Shown: positions 1 through 4,802 of the stretch, piece after piece
Numbering within the stretch: the stretch's first letter is position 1
How the letters are laid out: each line of letters begins with the position of its first letter
NCBI GenBank assembly: GCA_964484395.1
Contig: CAZAFM010000084.1
Span: 1 to 9,751, forward strand
Origin: CAZAFM01 sp964484395
GTDB taxonomy: Bacteria; Campylobacterota; Campylobacteria; Campylobacterales; CAZAFM01
DNA: 9,751 nucleotides
Direction: 5' to 3'
Translations under genes and position numbers: made by a program
Notes under the pieces: model-generated
Told to the model about the DNA's origin: nothing
The model's input: the letters and a program-made list of their open reading frames with translations, nothing else
The model's database searches: none

Positions 1-142
1 ATACTCCTAGACTCTGCTCTGTCTTGTATAGTTGATATAGTGTAACAGGCTTCTCATTTACAAAAAAAGATATTCCATCAACAAGTGTAGCTTTTGCATA
101 AAGCCCCAAAAACAATAAACTTGAAATCAAAAAAATTCTCAT
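1..142 (-). CDS. SurA-like periplasmic peptidyl-prolyl isomerase/chaperone, N-terminal fragment (runs off the left edge)
   Basis: Only the first 47 codons are inside the window. The ATG at 142 starts a classic Sec signal peptide: MRIF, then a hydrophobic core (LISSLLFLGL), then YAKA as the likely cleavage site near residue 18. The mature part begins TLVDGISFFVNEKPVTLYQL. The pattern 'L-V-[DN]-G-I-x-x-x-V-N-x-x-P-[IV]-T-L-Y' is what I know from the start of SurA-type N-terminal domains in Campylobacterota. Such proteins are periplasmic and help fold outer-membrane proteins. The start lies 2 nt after the dapD stop, and its ribosome binding site (GAGAGGA, 5 nt spacing) lies in the last codons of dapD, so the two genes are probably co-transcribed and coupled. 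The isomerase domain, if present, is outside the window, so the function is inferred from the N-terminus alone. Confidence 0.62.
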   Translation of the reverse strand, partial: MRIFLISSLLFLGLYAKATLVDGISFFVNEKPVTLYQLYKTEQSLGV

Positions 143-144
143 AA

Positions 145-954
145 CTATCCTCTCAAAAGCTTTTCAAGCTCTTTTTTATCAGGTTTTCTATTAAGTGTTT
201 TTACTATGATAGCTGCATAAGTCTCTGTTTGACCATCACTTCCAGGAAGAGTTCCGGGTACTACTACACTACCACTTGGTACCCTTCCAAAAAAAACATC
301 ATCAGCATCTCTATCATATATCCTAGTACTCTGACTTAGGAAAACACCCATAGAGATAACACTTCCCTCCTCAACAATAACACCCTCAGATATCTCACTT
401 CGAGCACCTATATAGCAGTTATCTTCTATAATAACAGGCTTTGAGCTTAGTGGTTCAAAAACACCACCAATACCAACTCCTCCACCTATGTGAGCGTTTT
501 TGCCTATTTGTGCACATGCACCTATGGTCGCCCATGTATCTATAAAGCTACCCATTCCTATATGTGAGCCTATATCTATAAAGCTTGGCATAATAATAGA
601 GCCACCCTCTATAAAAGAGCCCTTCCTAACAGTAGCTCCTGGAACTACTCTAACTTTTGCACTTTGAAACTTCCCACTATCCCAGCCATCATACTTTAAA
701 GGTATCTTGTCAAAGTATCTGTGGTGACCTTCAGAAATGATGTGTTCTTCACTAACTCTATAGTAGAGTAAAATGGCCTTTTTTACCCACTCATTTACGC
801 TCCAGACTCCATTGTATCTGTTTGCAACTCTTATTTTTCCATTATCTAGTTCATCTATAGCATCCATAATAGCTTTTTTTATTTCAGGCTCTTTTAGGCT
901 ACCGGTGCTTAGGGTGTCTCGAACCTCCCATAGCTCTTCAATGATACTTTTCAT
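145..954 (-). CDS. dapD: 2,3,4,5-tetrahydropyridine-2,6-dicarboxylate N-succinyltransferase (DapD)
   Basis: DapD transfers a succinyl group from succinyl-CoA to tetrahydrodipicolinate in the succinylase branch of lysine and meso-diaminopimelate synthesis in the cytoplasm. The 269-residue protein matches the E. coli-type enzyme (about 274 aa) along its length. It has a helical N-terminal domain (residues 1-85, with GVWSVNEWVKKAILLYYR), a left-handed beta-helix of hexapeptide repeats (about 105-215, including FIDTWATIGACAQIGKNAHI) and a C-terminal PSGSVVVPGTLPG strand segment. By alignment from memory, D139 and E187 (in ARSEISEG) are the catalytic acids. Start choice: the frame is open to a GTG at 960, but that codon overlaps the Shine-Dalgarno AAGAGGAG (967-960). 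The ATG at 954 sits 5 nt after this site and is the better start. The gene follows rsmD by 38 nt and precedes the SurA-like gene by 2 nt. It is unlike the longer DapD that I recall in Campylobacter. Confidence 0.96.
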   Translation of the reverse strand: MKSIIEELWEVRDTLSTGSLKEPEIKKAIMDAIDELDNGKIRVANRYNGVWSVNEWVKKAILLYYRVSEEHIISEGHHRYFDKIPLKYDGWDSGKFQSAKVRVVPGATVRKGSFIEGGSIIMPSFIDIGSHIGMGSFIDTWATIGACAQIGKNAHIGGGVGIGGVFEPLSSKPVIIEDNCYIGARSEISEGVIVEEGSVISMGVFLSQSTRIYDRDADDVFFGRVPSGSVVVPGTLPGSDGQTETYAAIIVKTLNRKPDKKELEKLLRG

Positions 955-974
955 ATCCACTCCTCTTATAAGTG

Positions 975-980
975 ATTATA
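975..980 (-). promoter_or_regulatory. Candidate -10 box of an internal dapD promoter
   Basis: On the minus strand a perfect TATAAT lies at 980-975, in the 38-nt gap between the rsmD stop and the dapD ATG. A transcript from here would start near 968, giving a leader of about 14 nt that holds just the AAGAGGAG ribosome binding site. No -35 hexamer is evident, which is normal for the major sigma factor of Campylobacterota. It would give dapD expression independent of rsmD. In AT-rich DNA a hexamer can arise by chance, so this is moderate evidence only. Confidence 0.45.
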
Positions 981-992
981 TTCTATCAAATT

Positions 993-1595
993 TTATATAA
1001 ACTGAGCGACTTCATAGTAGCTAAGTGTAGTCTTTCCAAACTTTTTTGTCTTGACTAGCTTCATAGTGTCAATACTATCAGGAAGCTTCTGTTTACTATG
1101 ATGCTCTATGCTTACACTAATAGTCTTATTAGATGATAGTTTTGGGATAAGTTCTATGGTTTTTAGGTATATATCATCCATTCCCTCTCTTATATCAAAA
1201 GGAGGGTCAAGATAGTAGATGATATTTTTTTCAAAGCTCATAGCTTTTGACACTATATCATCTATAAGCTCAAAACTATCACCTTTAAAAAGATATGATG
1301 CATTAGAGTCTATGGATTTAGCATTTTGTTTTAGTGTTTCAAAGCTAATAGGGTTTTTTTCACAAAAAACAGCCTTAGATGCTCCACGGCTCAGTGCCTC
1401 AAATCCCATAGACCCACTTCCACCAAAAACCTCAACAAAAACAGCATCTTTTATCTCAAGCTGAAACCTATCAAACAAAGAGCCTCTAACTATAGACTTT
1501 GTGCTTCGAGTAATCTCTAGTGGCGGTAGCTCAAGCTTTTTGCCTTTATACTTTCCAGCGATAATACTAAGGGTTTGCAAATCTATCAATCTCAT
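993..1595 (-). CDS. rsmD: 16S rRNA (guanine(966)-N(2))-methyltransferase RsmD
   Basis: RsmD uses S-adenosylmethionine to methylate N2 of G966 of 16S rRNA during 30S assembly. Diagnostic parts of the 200-residue product are the N-terminal IIAGKYKGKKLELPP (11-25), the stretch TRSTKSIVRGSLFDR (29-43), the SAM-binding motif VFVEVFGGSGSMGFEALSRG (52-71) and the catalytic DPPF tetrapeptide (130-133). The length is typical of the family. The start is uncertain: the ATG at 1595 lies 29 nt inside the upstream gene and has no close Shine-Dalgarno, since the nearest GGAG is about 20 nt away. A TTG at 1580, giving MQTLSIIAGKY, fits the family N-terminus slightly better. Either way it overlaps the upstream gene, which suggests translational coupling. 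dapD follows. Confidence 0.93.
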   Translation of the reverse strand: MRLIDLQTLSIIAGKYKGKKLELPPLEITRSTKSIVRGSLFDRFQLEIKDAVFVEVFGGSGSMGFEALSRGASKAVFCEKNPISFETLKQNAKSIDSNASYLFKGDSFELIDDIVSKAMSFEKNIIYYLDPPFDIREGMDDIYLKTIELIPKLSSNKTISVSIEHHSKQKLPDSIDTMKLVKTKKFGKTTLSYYEVAQFI

Positions 1596-1905
1596 TATAA
1601 ACTTTTTGAAGATACTCCTCTGTTATCTCACCAATCCTTACTTTGAGGTCATCTAAAGAGTGCATATCATAACTGCTACCATCTTCACTAAATCGTTCAA
1701 GCTGAAGCATCAGGGTGGCTTTTGAAAAAGGTTTTCTTAGGTTTGCATTTTCATCACTACCTATAATAAAGAGTGGTTTATGTATCTCTCTTTTTTTATC
1801 ACTTATTACTACATCACAGTTTGCTATGGGTGTGATGGAGTCTTTAAGAAAATTTTTTAGTGTTCTATCAAGTAGTGGTGAGTCACAAAGAATGGCTACT
1901 TTCAC
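1567..1905 (-). CDS. Small unknown protein with a compressed receiver-like pattern
   Basis: I do not recognise a named family. The start is a GTG at 1905 with a strong Shine-Dalgarno (GAAGGAG, 8 nt upstream), so the ORF is well supported, and it overlaps rsmD by 29 nt. The 112 residues show an alternating strand/helix pattern: strand KVAILCD (2-7), helix LLDRTLKNFLKD, strand DVVISD ending in D36, strand KPLFIIGS (43-50), then LRKPFSKATLMLQLERF (56-72). The last segment resembles the conserved KPF and final helix of response-regulator receiver domains. The middle helices of a normal receiver would be missing, so this is a shortened or pseudo-receiver at best. The C-terminal 40 residues are probably helical (DLKVRIGEITEEYLQKVYNEI). 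There is no signal peptide or membrane segment. It is divergent from the flgS region and is first in the rsmD-dapD cluster. The receiver link is inference. Confidence 0.72.
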   Translation of the reverse strand: MKVAILCDSPLLDRTLKNFLKDSITPIANCDVVISDKKREIHKPLFIIGSDENANLRKPFSKATLMLQLERFSEDGSSYDMHSLDDLKVRIGEITEEYLQKVYNEIDRFANP

Positions 1906-1936
1906 CTATAAATCTCCTTCATGTTATTACATACTT

Positions 1937-1945
1937 ATTATAGCA
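1937..1945 (-). promoter_or_regulatory. Extended -10 promoter for the small unknown gene / rsmD / dapD cluster
   Basis: Read on the minus strand, 1945-1937 is TGCTATAAT, a perfect extended -10 (TGnTATAAT). It lies 31 nt upstream of the GTG start at 1905, and the ribosome binding site falls between them. No -35 hexamer is apparent. It faces away from the flgS-side promoter at 2015-2020, making a divergent control region. Confidence 0.6.
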
Positions 1946-1990
1946 TTTAGTAGCTTTTTGAGGACTGTATAAAAAATATTCGATTTTTGC

Positions 1991-2020
1991 AACCATTTTG
2001 AAACCATAAGTATTTATAAT
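1991..2020 (+). promoter_or_regulatory. Candidate promoter for the 36-codon ORF and flgS, with an AACCAT direct repeat
   Basis: A perfect TATAAT at 2015-2020 is followed by about 46 nt of leader before the small ORF at 2067. Just upstream, AACCAT occurs twice (1991-1996 and 2002-2007), 11 bp start to start, about one helical turn. It covers the place where a -35 would be. This arrangement is typical of a tandem activator site, but no known regulator motif is recognised. A short inverted repeat (AGGTT/AACCT, 2027-2039) lies in the leader. No sigma-54 -24/-12 element is seen. Confidence 0.45.
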
Positions 2021-2066
2021 GTGCTCAGGTTAAAAACCTACAACAAACTGGAACTAGGAGCATAAA

Positions 2067-2177
2067 ATGTATGGACCTCCAAAAGATATAAACTTCGACC
2101 CAAACAAAAACTTAAGCGGAATGATAAAAGGCTCAAAAGCTATAGCAAAATACCTAAAAAACAGAACCAAAAAATAA
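2067..2177 (+). CDS. 36-residue small protein or leader peptide upstream of flgS
   Basis: The ATG at 2067 is preceded by TAGGAG with 6 nt spacing, a good ribosome binding site, and by a TATAAT box 46 nt upstream. The ORF ends with TAA at 2177. It encodes a basic peptide that begins MYGPPKDINFDPNK and ends KAIAKYLKNRTKK, with nine lysines. The N-terminal part is proline/asparagine-rich and extended, and the C-terminal part (residues 18-36) is probably an amphipathic basic helix. There is no signal peptide or membrane segment, and I recognise no family. It lies 48 nt before flgS, and the hairpin covering the flgS ribosome binding site begins 7 nt after its stop. It could be a functional microprotein or a cis-acting leader ORF. 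Codons look like those of its neighbours. Confidence 0.6.
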   Translation: MYGPPKDINFDPNKNLSGMIKGSKAIAKYLKNRTKK

Positions 2178-2184
2178 TACCTTA

Positions 2185-2227
2185 ATAGCCTCTTTGGTAG
2201 TATTGTAAATTACCAGAAGGAGGCTAT
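2185..2227 (+). promoter_or_regulatory. RNA hairpin that sequesters the flgS ribosome binding site and start codon
   Basis: ATAGCCTC (2185-2192) pairs perfectly with GAGGCTAT (2220-2227). The stem continues through a G-U pair and two A-U pairs (2193-2195 with 2219-2217). After a 2-nt bulge it picks up GGTA (2196-2199) with TACC (2211-2214). The right arm contains the whole AAGGAGG Shine-Dalgarno and the first two bases of the flgS ATG. No T-run follows, so it is not an intrinsic terminator. A ribosome ending at the small ORF stop (2175-2177) would reach into the left arm and could open it. The pairing is read directly; the regulatory role is inference. Confidence 0.65.
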
Positions 2228-3257
2228 GGTGCTTGATAATTTTGAGTTTTTAAAATCAGTCAACCAAGAAGATAAGCAGAGGTTTCTTCAAGAACTAGAG
2301 GGTCTAATCAACCAGACTTACATAGTTGAGCAGGAGTACAAAAACCTCACAACTTCCTATAATGACCTTCAAGGCATCATAAAAGGCATAGTTGAGTCTC
2401 TACCAAATGCTGTTTGGGTACTAGAAAAAGATGGAAGTGTCTTTTTGCAAAACTCAGAAGCTAAGGCACTTGAAGCTGTTTTTTCGATGATAGACCTACA
2501 AAAAAGATGGGAAGAGATAGAGTATGATAACCACTTCTATATTATCCGCCTAAGCACGCAAATTGACAAAACCATAGTAACTGCTACTGACATCACAGAA
2601 CAAAGAAGAAAAGAGCGCCTAGCCTCCATGGGGCAAGTCTCAGCCCATTTAGCCCATGAGATACGAAACCCTATAGGCTCAGTAGCACTTCTAGCCTCTA
2701 CTCTTATGAAAAAAGTAGACCTAAGTGCCAAGCCTCTTGTTTTTGAGATAAAAAAGTCTATATGGAGAGTTGAGCGAATTATAAAAGCTACCCTTCTTTT
2801 TTCAAAAGGACTCAATACCAAAAGAGAGCTAGTAAGCTTAGGAAGTGTAAAAAGGGAGCTTGAAGGAGCAGTAGAGTTTTATGACTACTCAAAAGATATA
2901 GAGTTTGAGTACAACTTCCCACACTCCCAAGTCTATATCGATTTAGACCTATTCTCTATTGTACTTCAGAACTTTGTCTATAACGCCATAGATGCTATAG
3001 AAGAAGATGAAGATAGTGATGAGGGAAAGGTAGTTGTAGAGTACAAAGAGGAGAGGGATGAATCTTTTTTTTATGTCTATGATACAGGTAAACCAATAGA
3101 GAACAAAAACATCCTTTTTGAGCCTTTTAAATCCACAAAAACAAAAGGTCATGGTCTAGGACTAGCCCTCTCCATGCAGATAGTCAAGGCACATGGGGGA
3201 AATATAGAGCTACTAGAAAACAAAAAGGGCTTTGTGATAAAAATCACAAAATCCTGA
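2226..3257 (+). CDS. flgS: Flagellar two-component histidine kinase FlgS
   Basis: In Campylobacter and Helicobacter, FlgS is a soluble cytoplasmic kinase that phosphorylates the sigma-54 activator FlgR once the flagellar export apparatus and rotor are assembled, switching on rod and hook genes. The 343-residue product has an N-terminal coiled-coil-like region (15-50, including LINQTYIVEQEYKNL), a short PAS-like domain (about 50-125, with IVESLPNAVWVLEKDG) and an H-box SAHLAHEIRNPIGS with the phospho-accepting H144. It then has an N-box QNFVYNAIDAIEE (N253), a G1 box YDTGKP (D286, G288), an F-box LFEPFKSTKTKGHG and a G2 box GHGLGLALS (308-316). There are no membrane segments. ATG at 2226 is only 2 nt from GGAGG; GTG at 2229 (VLDNFEF) has better spacing and may be the true start. 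Its translation may be controlled by the hairpin over its start. flgR is not in the window. Confidence 0.9.
   Translation: MVLDNFEFLKSVNQEDKQRFLQELEGLINQTYIVEQEYKNLTTSYNDLQGIIKGIVESLPNAVWVLEKDGSVFLQNSEAKALEAVFSMIDLQKRWEEIEYDNHFYIIRLSTQIDKTIVTATDITEQRRKERLASMGQVSAHLAHEIRNPIGSVALLASTLMKKVDLSAKPLVFEIKKSIWRVERIIKATLLFSKGLNTKRELVSLGSVKRELEGAVEFYDYSKDIEFEYNFPHSQVYIDLDLFSIVLQNFVYNAIDAIEEDEDSDEGKVVVEYKEERDESFFYVYDTGKPIENKNILFEPFKSTKTKGHGLGLALSMQIVKAHGGNIELLENKKGFVIKITKS
3231..3250. terminator. Hairpin at the convergent ends of flgS and the pabC-like gene
   Basis: TTTGTGAT (3231-3238), AAAA loop, ATCACAAA (3243-3250) is a perfect 8-bp inverted repeat in the 14-bp overlap of two convergent stop regions. 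On the minus strand it is followed by GCCC and then a T-rich stretch (TTTTTGTTTT), so it could end pabB-pabC transcription. The stem is AT-rich and the U-tract is displaced. On the plus strand no T-run follows, so it would be a poor terminator for flgS. Confidence 0.35.
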
Positions 3258-3810
3258 AATCCTCAACCACATAAAACTCAACCATCGCATTTAAAAGTGC
3301 TATTTTAGAGCAGAGTTTTAAATCATCTACTATTAGCATAGACTCAAATATTTTCTCTTCTTGAAGCAATCTCTCCCTTGTAGTGCCTTTTAGTAGAGGT
3401 TTAGCAGGTGTTAGCCATTTTTTATCTATAAAAAGTGCTATATTAGCAATAGAAGTGTCTTTTAGTAGGGAGTTTTGAGTGATGAGTATCTCATCCGCAT
3501 CACCTTTTTTGGCAAAAAGCCCATCTATCTCCTCTCTATCAAGATACTTTTTGTCATACTCTAAGTTACTTTCTACTAATCTGAAGCTTTTTATATCTCT
3601 TTTTTTGTATGCTGAAATCTCTAGACTTTCAACCTCTCCACTGCTATTGTAGATGAGCTTTGCTTTTTGTAGGGATTTTGAATTTGTTTTGATGAGGTTT
3701 TTTATATCAAAGCTTGGGGTAAATCCTAGTGAGTTTTCAACTCTTTTTTGATGATAGTTGAGGTTACAAGCCGCTCCATCTACTACTTTTATACTCTCAA
3801 AAAGTAACAT
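3244..3810 (-). CDS. pabC: PabC-like aminodeoxychorismate lyase (class IV PLP-dependent aminotransferase fold)
   Basis: This enzyme would release pyruvate from 4-amino-4-deoxychorismate to give p-aminobenzoate for folate synthesis. The 188-residue product carries family signatures: LLFESIKVVDG at the start, NYHQKRVENSLG (18-29), YDKKYLDR (85-92, probably holding the PLP lysine K87 or K88), DEILITQNSLLKDTSIANI (106-124) and PLLKGTTRERLL (138-149). It is shorter than E. coli PabC (about 269 aa) but resembles the compact versions I know next to PabB in Campylobacterota. Its ATG lies 14 nt inside the end of pabB, with AGGAG 9 nt upstream, so the two are translationally coupled. That partnership supports the PabC role over a branched-chain or D-amino-acid aminotransferase. 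Its 3' end overlaps flgS by 14 bp, tail to tail. Confidence 0.83.
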   Translation of the reverse strand: MLLFESIKVVDGAACNLNYHQKRVENSLGFTPSFDIKNLIKTNSKSLQKAKLIYNSSGEVESLEISAYKKRDIKSFRLVESNLEYDKKYLDREEIDGLFAKKGDADEILITQNSLLKDTSIANIALFIDKKWLTPAKPLLKGTTRERLLQEEKIFESMLIVDDLKLCSKIALLNAMVEFYVVEDFRIL

Positions 3811-4738
3811 AAACCTTCTCTCCTAGCTCATTATACTCTTTTTTAGCACTACTATCTATGGTGATACCTCCACCGCTTTTGTAGTATAGGGTTCCTCTGT
3901 TTTTTTCTATAAACCTAATAAGCACAAAACTCCTAAACTTCTCCCCATCATAGACTCCAGCCACTCCACAGAAGTACCCTCTTTTAGTGGGTTCGACTTT
4001 TTTTATAATCTCAAGTGCGCTACTTTTGGGAGTTCCACTAACAGACCCAGCAGGAAGTAGAGAGAAAAAAATCTCACCAATACTCTTATGCCAGTCACTA
4101 GAAAGGCTAGCACTTATTTTGGAGCTACACTGAAGAAGTGGCTTTGAGGAGGTTTGTACTTCATCTATGTACCTAAAGCTTTCAACTCTTATATCTCTAC
4201 CCATAATCCCTATATCATTTCTAAGTAAATCAACAACCATCACATGCTCAGCTAGCTCTTTTTCATCTTCTAGTAGGTTTTTTTTTGCATCTTTTAGTGT
4301 GGCTTCTATGGTGCCTTTCATGGGATAAGTGGAGATTTTATCATTCTCTATGGTTACAAAAATCTCAGGTGTGAAGCAGACAAAATCATCTTTTTTGTAG
4401 AGTTTGAATTTCGCTTCAGAGTGTTTATATATATCCTCAAGACTCAAACTAGTATCAAGTCTTGTACTAAAGCAGAGATTTAGCATATAGACATTACCAG
4501 ATTTTATCTCCTCTATCACTTTTAAAAACGCATCTTTATACAGTTCATAAGAGATGGGGAATTTGTTGAAATTGTACTCTGCTTTCTTAGTGTTTTTTGA
4601 ATCAAACTCATATCTTATGCCATACTGTTCAAGCTCATGCTCTTCTAAGACTAGAGAGTTTTGTAGCTCAAAGTCACAGAGGACAAAAAAAGGTTTTCTA
4701 TCTTCACCATGTTTGTTCATTTTTTCTATAGAGTTCAT
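3797..4738 (-). CDS. pabB: Aminodeoxychorismate synthase component I (PabB)
   Basis: PabB converts chorismate and ammonia (from the PabA glutaminase) to 4-amino-4-deoxychorismate in folate synthesis. The 313-residue product is the short chorismate-binding-enzyme form without most of the N-terminal domain of E. coli PabB. Motifs: EIKSGNVYMLNLCF (77-90), YPMKGT (138-143), whose K141 aligns with the PIKGT lysine nucleophile that separates PabB from TrpE, EHVMVVDLLRNDIG (164-177), PAGSVSGTPK (229-238), RGYFCGVAGVYDG and GGGITIDS (289-296). It overlaps the pabC-like gene downstream. Start: the ATG at 4738 has no Shine-Dalgarno and sits 6 nt after a TAAAAT box. An alternative is the second Met (4720), giving MNKHGEDRKPFF. 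No pabA glutaminase gene is in the window. TrpE is unlikely because of PMKGT and the PabC neighbour. Confidence 0.92.
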   Translation of the reverse strand: MNSIEKMNKHGEDRKPFFVLCDFELQNSLVLEEHELEQYGIRYEFDSKNTKKAEYNFNKFPISYELYKDAFLKVIEEIKSGNVYMLNLCFSTRLDTSLSLEDIYKHSEAKFKLYKKDDFVCFTPEIFVTIENDKISTYPMKGTIEATLKDAKKNLLEDEKELAEHVMVVDLLRNDIGIMGRDIRVESFRYIDEVQTSSKPLLQCSSKISASLSSDWHKSIGEIFFSLLPAGSVSGTPKSSALEIIKKVEPTKRGYFCGVAGVYDGEKFRSFVLIRFIEKNRGTLYYKSGGGITIDSSAKKEYNELGEKVYVTF

Positions 4739-4744
4739 TTCAAA

Positions 4745-4750
4745 ATTTTA
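4745..4750 (-). promoter_or_regulatory. Candidate -10 box of pabB, possibly giving a leaderless transcript
   Basis: TAAAAT at 4750-4745 on the minus strand is separated from the pabB ATG (4738) by only 6 nt, the usual distance from a -10 to the transcription start. With no Shine-Dalgarno present, transcription could begin at the A of ATG. The sequence is very AT-rich, so chance is a real alternative, especially if translation starts at 4720. Confidence 0.3.
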
Positions 4751-4758
4751 CACTAATT

Positions 4759-4767
4759 TGATATAAT
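4759..4767 (+). promoter_or_regulatory. Extended -10 promoter for the coaBC operon
   Basis: TGATATAAT is a perfect extended -10 (TGnTATAAT), 35 nt before the coaBC ATG. No clear -35 hexamer is seen; the upstream DNA is T/A-rich. The coaBC ribosome binding site is AAGG at 4792-4795, 7 nt before the start. It lies back to back with the pabB promoter region, so this 64-bp gap is a divergent control region. Confidence 0.6.
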
Positions 4768-4802
4768 TTGTGTTTGATGTTTGATTTAAGCAAGGCGAAG
4801 AG

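Noticed and set aside
955..960. GTG start of dapD at 960
   Set aside because: This codon overlaps the AAGAGGAG site itself; the ATG at 954 has proper spacing.
773..1000. Plus-strand ORF opposite dapD (75 aa)
   Set aside because: Hydrophobic shadow of dapD; no ribosome binding site or family resemblance. The other opposite-strand ORFs at 1219-1464, 1715-1972, 2537-2821, 2949-3152, 4554-4766, 6241-6438, 8373-8621, 8670-8897 and 9376-9642 were left out for the same reason.
1906..2066. Sigma-54 promoter for flgS
   Set aside because: No GG-N10-GC pair with TGGCAC/TTGCA context found; a TATAAT box fits better.
2185..2227. The flgS upstream hairpin as a terminator or attenuator
   Set aside because: It is followed by GGTGCTTG, not a T-run; occlusion of the ribosome binding site explains it better.
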